A stretch of DNA of 64,000 nucleotides from Bacillota bacterium (lineage in GTDB: Bacteria; Bacillota; Clostridia; Oscillospirales; Oscillospiraceae): contig JAEWKA010000004.1 in assembly GCA_023386265.1 (NCBI GenBank), forward strand, positions 511,450-575,449. Reading direction: 5' to 3'. The position numbers were made by a program, and so were the translations under genes. This document shows positions 25,641 through 35,600 of the stretch, piece by piece; the first letter of the stretch is position 1; each line of letters opens with the position of its first letter. Under the pieces are notes generated by a model. That model saw only the letters and a program-made list of their open reading frames with translations. It did not search any database and was not told the DNA's origin.

Positions 25641-26357
25641 ATGGAAAAGACTGTTCAGCTTTATGAGGGTAAGGCTAAAAAGGTTTACGCCACAAGTGAC
25701 GAGAGCCTGTGCATCGTCTCCTACAAGGACGACGCAACGGCCTTCAACGGTGAAAAAAAAGGCACCATACTTGGCAAGGGCGTAATCAACAACCGTCTCA
25801 CAAACCGCCTGATGAAGCTTCTCGCAGAAAACGGGATACCCACGCATTTTGTCAAAGAGCTCTCGGAGCGTGAAACGCTCGTCAAAAAAGTTTCCATTGT
25901 ACCTCTTGAAGTCATAATCCGCAACATTTCCGCCGGCAGCTTCGCAAAGCGCTACGGTGTCGAGGAAGGCATCGTTTTCAAAGCTCCCACAATCGAATTT
26001 TCCTACAAGGACGACGCACTCGGCGATCCTCTGATTAATGATTATCACGCACTGGCTCTCGGACTTGCTACGCAAACCGATATTGATACGATTAAAACAT
26101 TTTCTTTTAAGATTAATGACATACTCAAAGCCTTCATGCTTGAACACGGCATAGAGCTTGTCGATTTTAAGCTCGAATTCGGAAAGCTGCCGGACGGGAC
26201 GATAGTTCTCGCGGATGAGATTAGCCCCGACACCTGCCGTTTCTGGGACGTCACGACTCACGAAAAGCTGGACAAAGACCGTTTCCGCCGCGATCTTGGA
26301 GGAGTTGAGGACGCCTATAACGAGGTAATGAGACGCCTTTTGGGGGATTTGAGATAA
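25641..26357 (+). CDS. purC: phosphoribosylaminoimidazole-succinocarboxamide synthase
   Basis: Condenses CAIR with aspartate using ATP (SAICAR synthetase). The 238-residue length is standard for Firmicutes. Diagnostic segments are LYEGKAKKVY, the ATP-binding RNISAGSFAKRYG, LVDFKLEFG and LADEISPDTCRFWD. A G-rich ribosome site precedes the ATG. Its TAA stop shares the A with the purF ATG (TAATG), indicating translational coupling. The following enzyme, PurB, which releases fumarate, is not in the window. Confidence 0.97.
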   Translation: MEKTVQLYEGKAKKVYATSDESLCIVSYKDDATAFNGEKKGTILGKGVINNRLTNRLMKLLAENGIPTHFVKELSERETLVKKVSIVPLEVIIRNISAGSFAKRYGVEEGIVFKAPTIEFSYKDDALGDPLINDYHALALGLATQTDIDTIKTFSFKINDILKAFMLEHGIELVDFKLEFGKLPDGTIVLADEISPDTCRFWDVTTHEKLDKDRFRRDLGGVEDAYNEVMRRLLGDLR

Positions 26358-27796
26358 TGAGCAGTCTTCACGAAGAATGCGGAGTTTTCGGCGTTTATTC
26401 AAACTTCTCCCGCAATGTTGCATCTACTGCATATTACGGACTTTTTGCTCTGCAGCACCGCGGTCAGGAAAGCTGCGGAATTGTCGTTAACGACGATGGA
26501 GTTTTCACATCTTTTAAGGACATCGGACTTGTAAATGACGTTTTCTCTCCAAGTGTGATGGAAAAGCTCGGCGAGGGAAACATTGCGATTGGTCACTGCC
26601 GCTATGGAACGACCGGCAATTCGGACCGCAACAACGCTCAGCCGCTTCTCGTCAACCACATCAAGGGAAAAATGGCTCTTGGACACAACGGCAACCTCGT
26701 TAATTCCGCAGAGCTGCGCGAGGAGCTTGAGCTTGAGGGCAGTATTTTCCACACAACGACGGACAGCGAGGTCATTTCTTATATTATAACCAAGGAGCGC
26801 ATCTCGGCTTCTTCCATCGAGGACGCGCTCAACAAGGCGATGTACAGGCTCAAGGGCGCGTATTCCCTTGTGGTAATGTCTCCCACAAAGCTGATTGCAG
26901 CACGCGACGAGCACGGCTTTCGCCCTCTCTGCTATGGCAGAACTCCCGAAGGAGCCTATGTAGTCGCCTCCGAGAGCTGCGCTCTTGCCGCGACTGGCGC
27001 TGTGATGGAGCGCGACCTATATCCCGGCGAAATCATGGTTTTTGATAAAAACGGAGCTCGTTCGATAAACGACCACTGCTCAAAATGTGAGCCGAGCCTC
27101 TGTGTGTTTGAATACATTTATTTTGCCCGTCCCGACTCCGTTATTGAAGGCAGCAGCGTCCATAATGCAAGACTCCGCGCAGGTGCTTTTCTCGCGCTTG
27201 AGCACCCCGTTCAGGCAGACGTTGTTGTTGGCGTGCCCGATTCAGGCATCGATGCCGCAATCGGCTTTTCTCGCCAGAGCGGCATTCCGTACGGCATAGG
27301 ACTCATAAAAAACCGTTATATTGCCAGAACCTTTATTTCTCCCGGCCAGAAGTCACGCGAGGACAAGGTTCGTATTAAGCTAAATCCCGTGGCTGCAACG
27401 GTCAAGGGCAAGCGCGTTGTCCTCATCGACGATTCTATTGTACGCGGAACGACCTGTGCGAGGATAGTCGGGCTCTTGCGCGAGGCGGGCGCGAAGGAAA
27501 TTCATCTGCGCATCTCCGCTCCCCCCTTCCTCAATCCCTGCTACTACGGAACGGACATTGACAGCCGCGACAACCTTATCGCCTGCAATAACACGGTTGA
27601 GGAAATCGCGAAGATAGTCGGCGCTGATTCACTGGGTTATTTGAGTGTCGAGAACGTCACGAAGCTCACGGACAATCCCTGCCACAAGGGCTACTGCTCC
27701 GCCTGCTTCAGCGGCTGCTATCCCACAGAGATTCCGCAAAAGCCGAACAAAAGCAGATTTGAACAAAAGATAAGCGAAAGGAGTCAGGCGGAATGA
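26357..27796 (+). CDS. purF: amidophosphoribosyltransferase
   Basis: Committed step of purine synthesis: glutamine amide plus PRPP gives phosphoribosylamine. The protein begins MSSLHEECGVFGVY, so a seven-residue propeptide would be removed to expose the nucleophilic Cys8 of the Ntn glutaminase. Glutaminase motifs GHCRYGTTG and GHNGNLVN follow. The PRPP loop is VVLIDDSIVRGTT. Cysteines in DHCSKCEPSLC and in GYCSACFSGC near the C-terminus match the Bacillus-type PurF that holds an oxygen-sensitive 4Fe-4S cluster, fitting an anaerobe. At 479 residues it is normal. It overlaps purM by four bases (ATGA). Confidence 0.97.
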   Translation: MSSLHEECGVFGVYSNFSRNVASTAYYGLFALQHRGQESCGIVVNDDGVFTSFKDIGLVNDVFSPSVMEKLGEGNIAIGHCRYGTTGNSDRNNAQPLLVNHIKGKMALGHNGNLVNSAELREELELEGSIFHTTTDSEVISYIITKERISASSIEDALNKAMYRLKGAYSLVVMSPTKLIAARDEHGFRPLCYGRTPEGAYVVASESCALAATGAVMERDLYPGEIMVFDKNGARSINDHCSKCEPSLCVFEYIYFARPDSVIEGSSVHNARLRAGAFLALEHPVQADVVVGVPDSGIDAAIGFSRQSGIPYGIGLIKNRYIARTFISPGQKSREDKVRIKLNPVAATVKGKRVVLIDDSIVRGTTCARIVGLLREAGAKEIHLRISAPPFLNPCYYGTDIDSRDNLIACNNTVEEIAKIVGADSLGYLSVENVTKLTDNPCHKGYCSACFSGCYPTEIPQKPNKSRFEQKISERSQAE

Positions 27797-28830
27797 AGAG
27801 CTTCTCAGAAAGCTACAAGGACGCGGGCGTAGATATCACCGCAGGGTACAAAGCGGTCGAACTTATGAAGAGCCATATCGCGCGAACCCTAGTCGGCTCA
27901 AATAGCTCGGACATCGGCGGTTTCGGCGGTCTATTCGAGTTGGATCTGAAAGATACCCCAAATCCCGTTCTTGTGAGCGGTACGGACGGAGTCGGCACCA
28001 AGCTCAAGCTCGCTTTTCTCATGGATAAGCATGACACGGTCGGGATAGACTGCGTCGCGATGTGCGTAAACGATATTATCTGCTGCGGAGCAAAACCGCT
28101 TTTCTTCCTTGACTATATCGCCTGCGGCAAAAATGTACCCGAAAAAATTGCTGCAATCGTTTCCGGCGTTGCGGAGGGCTGTGTCCAGTCCAGCTGTGCG
28201 CTTATCGGCGGTGAGACGGCTGAGATGCCGGGCTTCTACCCTGTCGACGAATACGATTTGGCGGGCTTTTCCGTCGGCGTCGTAGACAAATCCAAGGTAC
28301 TCGACAAGAATTTCGTAGCGGAGGGCGATGTCATAATCGCGCTGCCCTCGAGCGGTGTGCATTCGAACGGTTTTTCGCTTGTACGCAAGGTTTTCGATAT
28401 TGAAAACTGCAACCTAAAAGCCCCCGTATCCGAATTGGACGGCGCGTCTTTGGGCGATACGCTGCTAACCCCGACGAAAATTTACGTAAAGCCCATGCTC
28501 GCTCTTTTCGAGGAAGTCAAGGTCAAATCCGTTTCACACATCACCGGCGGCGGCTTCTATGAGAACATTCCGCGCAGTCTGCCGAAGGGCTATACGGCGA
28601 AGATTAACCGGTCTACTATGCGCATTCCGCTCATCTTCAATTATATTTCGAACACCGGAAATATTCCGGTGCGCGACATGTTCAACACCTATAACATGGG
28701 CGTCGGCATGAGTGTCATCGTCGCCAAAGAAGACGCGACAAAGGCGCTTGAGATTCTGCACGCGAACGGCGAGGATGCCTACGTCATGGGCGAGGTTGTA
28801 AAGTCTGACGAGGGCGTCATTATATGCTGA
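27793..28830 (+). CDS. purM: phosphoribosylformylglycinamidine cyclo-ligase
   Basis: ATP-dependent closure of the imidazole ring (FGAM to AIR). The 345 residues begin SFSESYKDAGVDITAGYKAVELMK. They include GTDGVGTKLKLA, the CVNDIICCGAKPLFFLDY block, LIGGETAEMPGFY, and SHITGGGFYENIPRSLP, all diagnostic of PurM. The ribosome site AGGAG lies inside the purF end. It overlaps purF (4 bases) and purN (7 bases), as expected for a tightly coupled operon. Confidence 0.97.
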   Translation: MKSFSESYKDAGVDITAGYKAVELMKSHIARTLVGSNSSDIGGFGGLFELDLKDTPNPVLVSGTDGVGTKLKLAFLMDKHDTVGIDCVAMCVNDIICCGAKPLFFLDYIACGKNVPEKIAAIVSGVAEGCVQSSCALIGGETAEMPGFYPVDEYDLAGFSVGVVDKSKVLDKNFVAEGDVIIALPSSGVHSNGFSLVRKVFDIENCNLKAPVSELDGASLGDTLLTPTKIYVKPMLALFEEVKVKSVSHITGGGFYENIPRSLPKGYTAKINRSTMRIPLIFNYISNTGNIPVRDMFNTYNMGVGMSVIVAKEDATKALEILHANGEDAYVMGEVVKSDEGVIIC

Positions 28831-29447
28831 GAACGAAAATCGCCGTGCTCGTCTCCGGCAGCGGAACGAATCTTCAAGCGCTCATCGACGCGCAGGAAAA
28901 AGGTATATTGAAAAGCGGCGAAATCGCACTTGTGATTTCGAGCAGCAATACAGCCTTTGCACTTGAACGTGCAAAAAAGTACGGTATTCCGACTGCCACA
29001 GTTTCAAAAAAAGCCTGTGCAAATCAGGTCGAGTTTGAACACGAAATTCAGGCCTCACTGATTGGACATGGCGCTCAGCTCGTCGTGCTGGCAGGCTTCA
29101 TGTCCATACTTTCCGCTGAGTTTGTTGCTAAATGGCCAAAACGCATTATAAATGTCCATCCCTCGCTCATTCCTTCCTTCTGCGGCGAGGGCTTTTACGG
29201 TTTGCGTGTCCACGAGGCGGCGCTCGAATACGGCGTCAAGGTCACGGGCGCGACTGTGCATTTCGTCAACGAGATACCCGACGGCGGCGAGATAATCCTG
29301 CAAAAAAGCGTGCCTGTTAATAACAGCGACACCCCCGAAAAGCTCCAGAAGCGCGTTATGGAGCGTGCTGAGTGGATTCTCCTTCCCCGCGCGGCGGAGC
29401 TTGTTTCGAAAAAAATTCTGAAAGAAGGCGCAGACTATGGCAACTGA
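28824..29447 (+). CDS. purN: phosphoribosylglycinamide formyltransferase, folate-dependent
   Basis: Transfers a formyl group from 10-formyltetrahydrofolate to GAR. 207 residues: VLVSGSGTNLQALIDA at the N-terminus binds phosphate, and the catalytic core is INVHPSLIPSF (Asn and His) followed by GVKVTGATVHFVNEIPDGGEII, which includes the catalytic Asp region. In the usual family HPSLLPAFPG is followed by H; here the loop reads SFCGEGFYGLRVHEAALE, normal for clostridial members. The gene overlaps both neighbours by 7 and 11 bases. Confidence 0.96.
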   Translation: MLRTKIAVLVSGSGTNLQALIDAQEKGILKSGEIALVISSSNTAFALERAKKYGIPTATVSKKACANQVEFEHEIQASLIGHGAQLVVLAGFMSILSAEFVAKWPKRIINVHPSLIPSFCGEGFYGLRVHEAALEYGVKVTGATVHFVNEIPDGGEIILQKSVPVNNSDTPEKLQKRVMERAEWILLPRAAELVSKKILKEGADYGN

Positions 29448-30174
29448 TATTAACGACATCGGCGGGATTTTGCGCGAAAACGAATACCCCGGGCGTGGCA
29501 TCGTAGTCGGTAAATCGTCAGACGGCAAAAATGCGGTTTTTGCCTATTTCATAATGGGCAGAAGCGAAAACAGCCGCAACCGCATCTTTGTCGAGAGCGG
29601 CAGCGATCTCGTCATCCTCCCCTTTGACGCAAGCAAGGTCGAGGACCCGAGCCTAATCATCTATTCCCCTGTCCGCGTCTGCGAAAAAAAAGCTATCGTT
29701 ACGAACGGCGACCAGACGTACACGATATTTGACTTTCTCTCAAGGGGCGATACCTTTGAAAACGCGCTCGAAACGCGCTGCTTTGAGCCGGATGAGCCGA
29801 ACTACACTCCACGCATCAGCGGACTTCTCGATTTTGAAAACGGATTCCGCTATAAGCTGAGCATACTTAAGGCCGCGGACTCTTCCGCCTCCGGCTGCAA
29901 TCGCTTTACCTTTTCCTATCACCCCATAGACGGAGTAGGACACTTCATACACACATACGCGGGTGACGGCAAGCCTATCCCTAGCTTTTTCGGCGAGCCG
30001 GAAGTCGTAGCTGTCGGGAACGACATTGACGAATACACGAAACTTCTTTGGGATAATCTTTATGCAGACAATAAGGTTTCGCTCTATGTGCGGTTCATCG
30101 ACCTTGAAAGTGGCGCTTATGAAAGCCGTATGATAAACAAGAACGCGCGAGGGGAAAACGATGAAGGAATTTGA
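29437..30174 (+). CDS. IMP cyclohydrolase of the PurO-like (IMP_cyclohyd) family
   Basis: A 245-residue soluble protein that I assign to the IMP_cyclohyd/PurO-like family. Supporting segments are YPGRGIVVGKSSDGKNAVFAYF (the start of the Ntn-like fold), MGRSENSRNR, and the C-terminal core SYHPIDGVGHFIHTYAGDG. Such enzymes close FAICAR to IMP, the last pathway step. The next gene encodes AICAR transformylase without a cyclohydrolase (MGS-like) domain, so this gene fills exactly the missing half of PurH. It overlaps purN by 11 bases and the transformylase gene by 14. The reaction rests on family recognition plus context. Confidence 0.85.
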   Translation: MATDINDIGGILRENEYPGRGIVVGKSSDGKNAVFAYFIMGRSENSRNRIFVESGSDLVILPFDASKVEDPSLIIYSPVRVCEKKAIVTNGDQTYTIFDFLSRGDTFENALETRCFEPDEPNYTPRISGLLDFENGFRYKLSILKAADSSASGCNRFTFSYHPIDGVGHFIHTYAGDGKPIPSFFGEPEVVAVGNDIDEYTKLLWDNLYADNKVSLYVRFIDLESGAYESRMINKNARGENDEGI

Positions 30175-31345
30175 ACTTAAATACGGCTGCAACCCCAATC
30201 AGAAACCCGCGAAGATATATATGCGCGACGGGAGCGAGCTTCCGATAATCATACTGAACGGACGCCCGGGCTATATAAATTTTCTCGATGCCTTTAACAG
30301 TTGGCAGCTCGTGAAGGAGCTGTCCGAGGCGACAAGATTGTGCGCCGCGACGAGCTTTAAGCACGTCAGCCCAACGTCTGCCGCTGTTGGAAATAGGCTC
30401 TCTCCGGAACTCAAGCGAGCCTGTTTCGTTGACGATATTGCGGGGCTGGACGATTCCCCCCTCGCCTGCGCCTACGCCAGAGCGCGCGGCACTGACCGTA
30501 TGTCGAGTTTTGGTGACTGGATAGCCCTCAGCGACACCTGCGATGTTGTCACGGCTAACATTATAAAGCGCGAGGTGTCGGACGGCATAATCGCGCCGGG
30601 CTACACGCCTGAGGCACTTGAGATTCTTAAGTCCAAGAAAAACGGCGCATACAACATCGTGCTGATTGATAAAGACTATGTTCCCGAAACGCAGGAAACA
30701 AAGCAAGTTTTCGGCATCACCTTTGAGCAGGGACGGAATAACTTTGAGATAAATGCCGAGCTTTTGAAAAATATAGTGACCGCTAACAAAAACCTGACCG
30801 ATTTTGCGGCGCGCGACCTCATAATTAGCCTTATAACCTTAAAATACACTCAGTCGAACTCTGTATGCTTCGCCGCAGACGGTCAGGCTATAGGCGTAGG
30901 CGCGGGCCAGCAGAGCCGCATCCACTGCACGAGGCTTGCCGGCAGCAAAGCGGACAACTGGCAGCTCAGACAGAGTCCGATGGTGCTGGAATTGCCTTTC
31001 AAAGACGACATTTCCCGCGCTGTACGCGACAATACGATTGATGTCTACCTCTCCGAGGAGGCAGACGACGTGCGCGGCGACGATGTCTGGCGTCAGTTTT
31101 TCACCGAACAGCCAAGAAAACTCTCTTATGAGGAGAAGCGCGAGTATCTATCGAAAATCGAAGGTGTTTCCTTGGGTTCAGATGCGTTCTTCCCCTTTGG
31201 TGACAACATTGTCAGAGCAAGACGTAGCGGCGTAACCTATGTTGCTCAGCCCGGCGGCTCCGTGCGCGACGAGGACGTAATTCGTGGGTGTGACGAGCGA
31301 AACATGGTTATGGCGTTTACCGGTATGAGGCTTTTCCACCATTAA
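30161..31345 (+). CDS. stand-alone AICAR transformylase (PurH C-terminal half)
   Basis: Formylates AICAR with 10-formyl-THF. 394 residues starting LKYGCNPNQKPA, the usual start of the transformylase domain. They also contain KHVSPTSAAVG (the family's KHxxP with the catalytic Lys-His), SFGDWIALSD, KYTQSNSVCFAADGQAIGVGAGQQSRIHC and a C-terminal FPFGDNI...GVTYVAQPGGSVRDEDVI. There is no N-terminal IMP cyclohydrolase domain, so it is about 130 residues shorter than PurH. It corresponds to the protein sometimes named PurV. GAGGGG lies before the ATG. Together with the preceding gene it replaces bifunctional PurH. Confidence 0.93.
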   Translation: MKEFELKYGCNPNQKPAKIYMRDGSELPIIILNGRPGYINFLDAFNSWQLVKELSEATRLCAATSFKHVSPTSAAVGNRLSPELKRACFVDDIAGLDDSPLACAYARARGTDRMSSFGDWIALSDTCDVVTANIIKREVSDGIIAPGYTPEALEILKSKKNGAYNIVLIDKDYVPETQETKQVFGITFEQGRNNFEINAELLKNIVTANKNLTDFAARDLIISLITLKYTQSNSVCFAADGQAIGVGAGQQSRIHCTRLAGSKADNWQLRQSPMVLELPFKDDISRAVRDNTIDVYLSEEADDVRGDDVWRQFFTEQPRKLSYEEKREYLSKIEGVSLGSDAFFPFGDNIVRARRSGVTYVAQPGGSVRDEDVIRGCDERNMVMAFTGMRLFHH

Positions 31346-31355
31346 TTATGTAAAC
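31345..31355 (-). repeat. copy of the enriched word GTTTACATAAT
   Basis: Exact reverse-strand copy filling half of the 21-base gap between the transformylase gene and purD; its last base is the final base of the TAA stop. Confidence 0.5.
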
Positions 31356-31366
31356 CGAGGTGCGCT

Positions 31367-32647
31367 ATGAAGATAATGGTAATCGGCGGCGGTGGCAGAG
31401 AGCACGCCATAATAAAGAAGCTTAAGCAAAGCTCTGAGGTTGACATAATATACGCTCTGCCCGGCAACGGCGGCATAGCGCAGGACGCGGTTTGCGTCGA
31501 TATCAGCGCGAAAGACATTCACACGATAGTTGGATTCGCAAGAAGCAATTCGATTGATTTCGCGGTTATAGCGCCGGATGACCCGCTGGTTCTCGGCTGC
31601 GTCGATGAGCTTGAAAAAGCAGGCATCCCCTGCTTCGGTCCAAACAAAAATGCCGCGATTATCGAGGGCAGCAAGGTCTTCAGCAAAAATTTGATGAAGA
31701 AATACGGCATCCCTACAGCATCTTACGGGGTTTTCACCGATATATCGGCAGCGCTCAGATACCTTGATACCGCTCCAATTCCGACCGTTATTAAGGCGGA
31801 CGGGCTCGCTCTCGGTAAAGGCGTAATCATTGCGATGACACGCGACGAGGCTAAGGATGCCGTGCGCTCCATGATGGAGGACAAGGTCTTCGGGGAAAGT
31901 GGCTTAACTGTCGTCATCGAGGAATTTCTCGAAGGACCTGAGGTCTCAGTTCTCTCCTTTACGGATGGGAAAACCGTCGTACCGATGGTGTCCAGCATGG
32001 ATCATAAACGCGCTCACGACAAAGACGAGGGACTCAATACCGGTGGTATGGGGACTATCGCGCCGAACCCCTACTACACCGAAGAGATTGCTGCCGAATG
32101 CATGGAAAAGATTTATATCCCCACTATGAACGCGATGAACGCCGAGGGACGCACCTTTAAAGGCTGTCTATATTTCGGACTTATGTTAACCAGTCACGGA
32201 CCTAAAGTCATCGAGTATAACTGCCGCTTCGGTGATCCTGAAACGCAAGTTGTACTTCCCTTGCTTGAGAGCGATTTGGTTGACATAATGTTTGCGGCTC
32301 GAAATGAGACACTTGCTGATACTGAAGTTAAGTTCTCAAACGGCGCCGCCTGCTGTGTCATCATGGCGTCTGACGGCTACCCCGAAAAGTACGATAAGGG
32401 CTTTGAGATTACTCTACCCTCGCCCGAACCCGAAGGCACAGAAATTTTTGTCGCAGGTGCAAAGCTTGAAAACGGAAAGCTCCTGACAAACGGCGGACGC
32501 GTTCTTGGCGTCACGGCAACGGCAGACGATTTGAAATCCGCAATTGATAAAGCATATGGAGCGGTGAAGCACGTACATTTCGAAAACGCATTTTACCGCA
32601 CGGACATAGGGCAAAAGGCACTGAAAGCATTTGAAAAGGAAGTGTGA
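31367..32647 (+). CDS. purD: phosphoribosylamine-glycine ligase
   Basis: ATP-grasp enzyme joining phosphoribosylamine and glycine to GAR. 426 residues: MKIMVIGGGGREHAI at the start, the PGNGG loop, an ATP-grasp region with IKADGLALGKGVIIA, EEFLEGPEVSVLSFTDG, the DHKRAHDKDEGLNTGGMG signature, and EYNCRFGDPETQ. All binding motifs are intact. GAGG seven bases before the ATG. It follows the transformylase gene by 21 bases and ends three bases before the preferred purL start. Confidence 0.97.
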   Translation: MKIMVIGGGGREHAIIKKLKQSSEVDIIYALPGNGGIAQDAVCVDISAKDIHTIVGFARSNSIDFAVIAPDDPLVLGCVDELEKAGIPCFGPNKNAAIIEGSKVFSKNLMKKYGIPTASYGVFTDISAALRYLDTAPIPTVIKADGLALGKGVIIAMTRDEAKDAVRSMMEDKVFGESGLTVVIEEFLEGPEVSVLSFTDGKTVVPMVSSMDHKRAHDKDEGLNTGGMGTIAPNPYYTEEIAAECMEKIYIPTMNAMNAEGRTFKGCLYFGLMLTSHGPKVIEYNCRFGDPETQVVLPLLESDLVDIMFAARNETLADTEVKFSNGAACCVIMASDGYPEKYDKGFEITLPSPEPEGTEIFVAGAKLENGKLLTNGGRVLGVTATADDLKSAIDKAYGAVKHVHFENAFYRTDIGQKALKAFEKEV

Positions 32648-32649
32648 GC

Positions 32650-35600
32650 GTGGTCTACAGGGTTTACGTTGAAAAGAAGAGCTCCGAAGCGCTTGAGGCA
32701 CGTGCGCTCTGTGAGGATATTCGCAGTTTTCTGGGAATCAAAGAATTGGAAGACCTACGCATCATCAATCGCTATGATGTTGAAAATATCGGGGCGGAGC
32801 TTTTCGAAAACTGCAAGCACACGGTCTTTTCCGAGCCGCAACTCGATATCATCTCCGATAAGCTAGACGGCATAGAGGATTGCGCCGTATTTGCGGTTGA
32901 ATATCTTCCAGGGCAGTTCGACCAGCGCGCGGATTCGGCGGCGCAGTGCATACAGATAGTGTCACAGGATGAGCGTCCGGTGGTGCGGACTGCAAAGGTT
33001 TATGTCCTGCGCGGTAAATTAACAGTCGAAAATCTTGAAACTATAAAAAGCTATGTCATTAACCCTGTCGAAAGTCGCCTTGCCTCGCTCGAGACTTTCG
33101 ACACACTAAAAACCGAATACGAGATTCCGACAGAAGTCGAGGTCCTAGAGGGCTTCCGTGCAATGGACTGTGAAGAAGTGGAGAATTTCATACGAGAAAA
33201 AGGTCTAGCTATGGACGAGGACGACCTGCGATACTGCCAGAAGTATTTTGCCTCCGAAAAGCGCGACCCGACCACCACGGAAATCAAAATGATTGATACC
33301 TACTGGTCCGATCATTGCCGCCACACGACCTTCAACACTGTGATAGACAGCGTGAAATTCGAGGACAAAACACTTCAAAGCGCATGGGATAGATACATCG
33401 CAACGCGAAACGAACTGAACCGCACAAAACCTGTATCTCTCATGGATATCGGCACGCTTGCGGCAAAACAGCTCAAGGCGCAGGGAAAACTCTCAAAGCT
33501 CGACGAGAGCGAGGAAATTAACGCCTGCACGGTCAAGATTTACGTTGAGACCGAAAACGGCACCGAGAAATGGCTGCTGCTTTTCAAAAACGAAACCCAT
33601 AATCATCCGACGGAAATCGAACCCTTCGGCGGGGCCGCGACCTGCATCGGTGGCGCTATCCGCGACCCGCTTTCGGGACGCAGCTATGTCTATGCCGCAA
33701 TGCGTGTTTCGGGTGCCGCCGACCCCACAAAACCTGTTTCCGAAACGCTTAAGGGCAAGCTGCCGCAAAAGAAGCTCGTATCCACTGCCGCCGCGGGCTA
33801 CAGCTCCTATGGCAACCAGATTGGACTTACCACCGGCATCGTGGACGAAATATATCACCCCGGCTACGCCGCAAAGCATATGGAGGTCGGCGCTGTCATT
33901 GGCGCTGCGCCAGAAGAGAATGTCCGCCGTGAAAGACCAAAGCCGGGCGATATTGTCATCCTTCTCGGCGGCAGAACGGGACGTGACGGCTGCGGCGGAG
34001 CTACAGGCTCCTCCAAAGCACACAATCTCTCGTCACTCGGAAACTGTGGCGCAGAGGTTCAGAAGGGCAACGCTCCCGAGGAACGCAAGCTCCAGCGCCT
34101 TTTCCGCAACCCCGAGGCTTCTCGCCTAATTAAGCGCTGCAACGACTTCGGTGCAGGCGGCGTTTCGGTTGCAATTGGTGAGCTTGCGGAGGGCCTAAAA
34201 ATCAACCTCAACGCCATACCGAAGAAATACGAGGGCTTGGACGGCACGGAGCTTGCCATAAGTGAGTCGCAGGAGCGTATGGCGGTGGTCGTGGAGAGTA
34301 ATTATGTAAACCGTTTTATGGAACTTGCCGCCTCCGAAAACCTTGAGGCTACTGTTGTCGCGGAAGTGAACGAGTTTCCTCGACTTATAATGTATTGGAA
34401 CGGCAAAGCAATCGTCAATGTAACTCGCAGATTTCTTGACTCAAATGGCGCGGAAAAGCACATCGACATTTCACCCACTGTTCCTCAGAGCTTTGGCAAA
34501 GAGCTTCCCGCCGACTTTGAAAGCGGTCTTCGCGCCCTAGTCTCCGACCTCAACGTCTGCTCAAAGCGCGGGCTTTCCGAGCGTTTTGACTCCACTATCG
34601 GCGCAGGCAGCGTTCTCATGCCCTTAGGCGGCAGATATCAGCAGACCCCGATTCAGGCGATGGTGCACAAGATTTCACGCGAGCATGGCGATACTTCGAC
34701 CTGCTCTTTCATGTCCTACGGCTATAATCCTTATATCAGCGAAAAGAGTCCTTATCACGGTGCGTATCTCGCCGTTGTCGAATCCGTGTCAAAGCTAGCC
34801 GCGTCAGGCGCCTCCTTCGAGGACATTTATCTGAGTTTCCAAGAGTATTTCGAAAAGCCTCTGCGCGACGGAAAACGGTGGGGAAAGCCGCTGTCCGCTC
34901 TTCTCGGCGCGTTTGAAGCGCAGCTCGACCTAGGCGTCGCGGCAATCGGCGGCAAGGACTCGATGAGCGGCAGTTTTGAGAAGCTAGACGTTCCGCCAAC
35001 GCTTATTTCCTTCGCGGTCACGACGGACAGCATTAATAACATCGTTTCACCCGAATTCAAGGCGGCGGAACATCGCGTCTGCCTGCTCTCCCCTACGTAT
35101 AATTTTGAGGGCATTCCAGAGCCTGCATCGCTTAAGGAAAATTTCCAAACAGTAACCGAGCTTATCCGCAGCGGCAAAGCCTGCGCAGTCTGGACCCCGA
35201 CCTTCGGAGGAGTCGCCGAGGGTATATTCAAGATGTGCATCGGAAATGGACTTGGCTTTGCTTTTGACAGCGGCGTTTCGCTTGATGACATTTTCGGCTA
35301 TCGCTACGGCAGCTTTATCCTTGAAATGACTGGCGACGATACCGTCGGCATCGAACTCGGATTCACGACTGAAAAAGCCGAAATCTCTTGGAACGGGAAA
35401 GCTCTTTCTTTGTCCGAACTGCAAAGGCCCTATGAGGACAAGCTCGAGAGCGTCTATCCCTGCAATATTAAAACCGAGGATAAACTCACGATTCCCTACT
35501 CATATGAAAGAAAAGGCGCTATCGCAAAATCTCGAATCTCCTTCGCACGACCAAAAGCCATTATCCCCGTGTTCCCCGGCACGAACTGCGAATACGACAC

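Noticed and set aside
25590..26423. Long reverse-strand open frame of 277 codons
   Set aside because: It lies opposite purC and the purC-purF junction, has no ribosome site and no recognisable protein features; the forward genes are certain.
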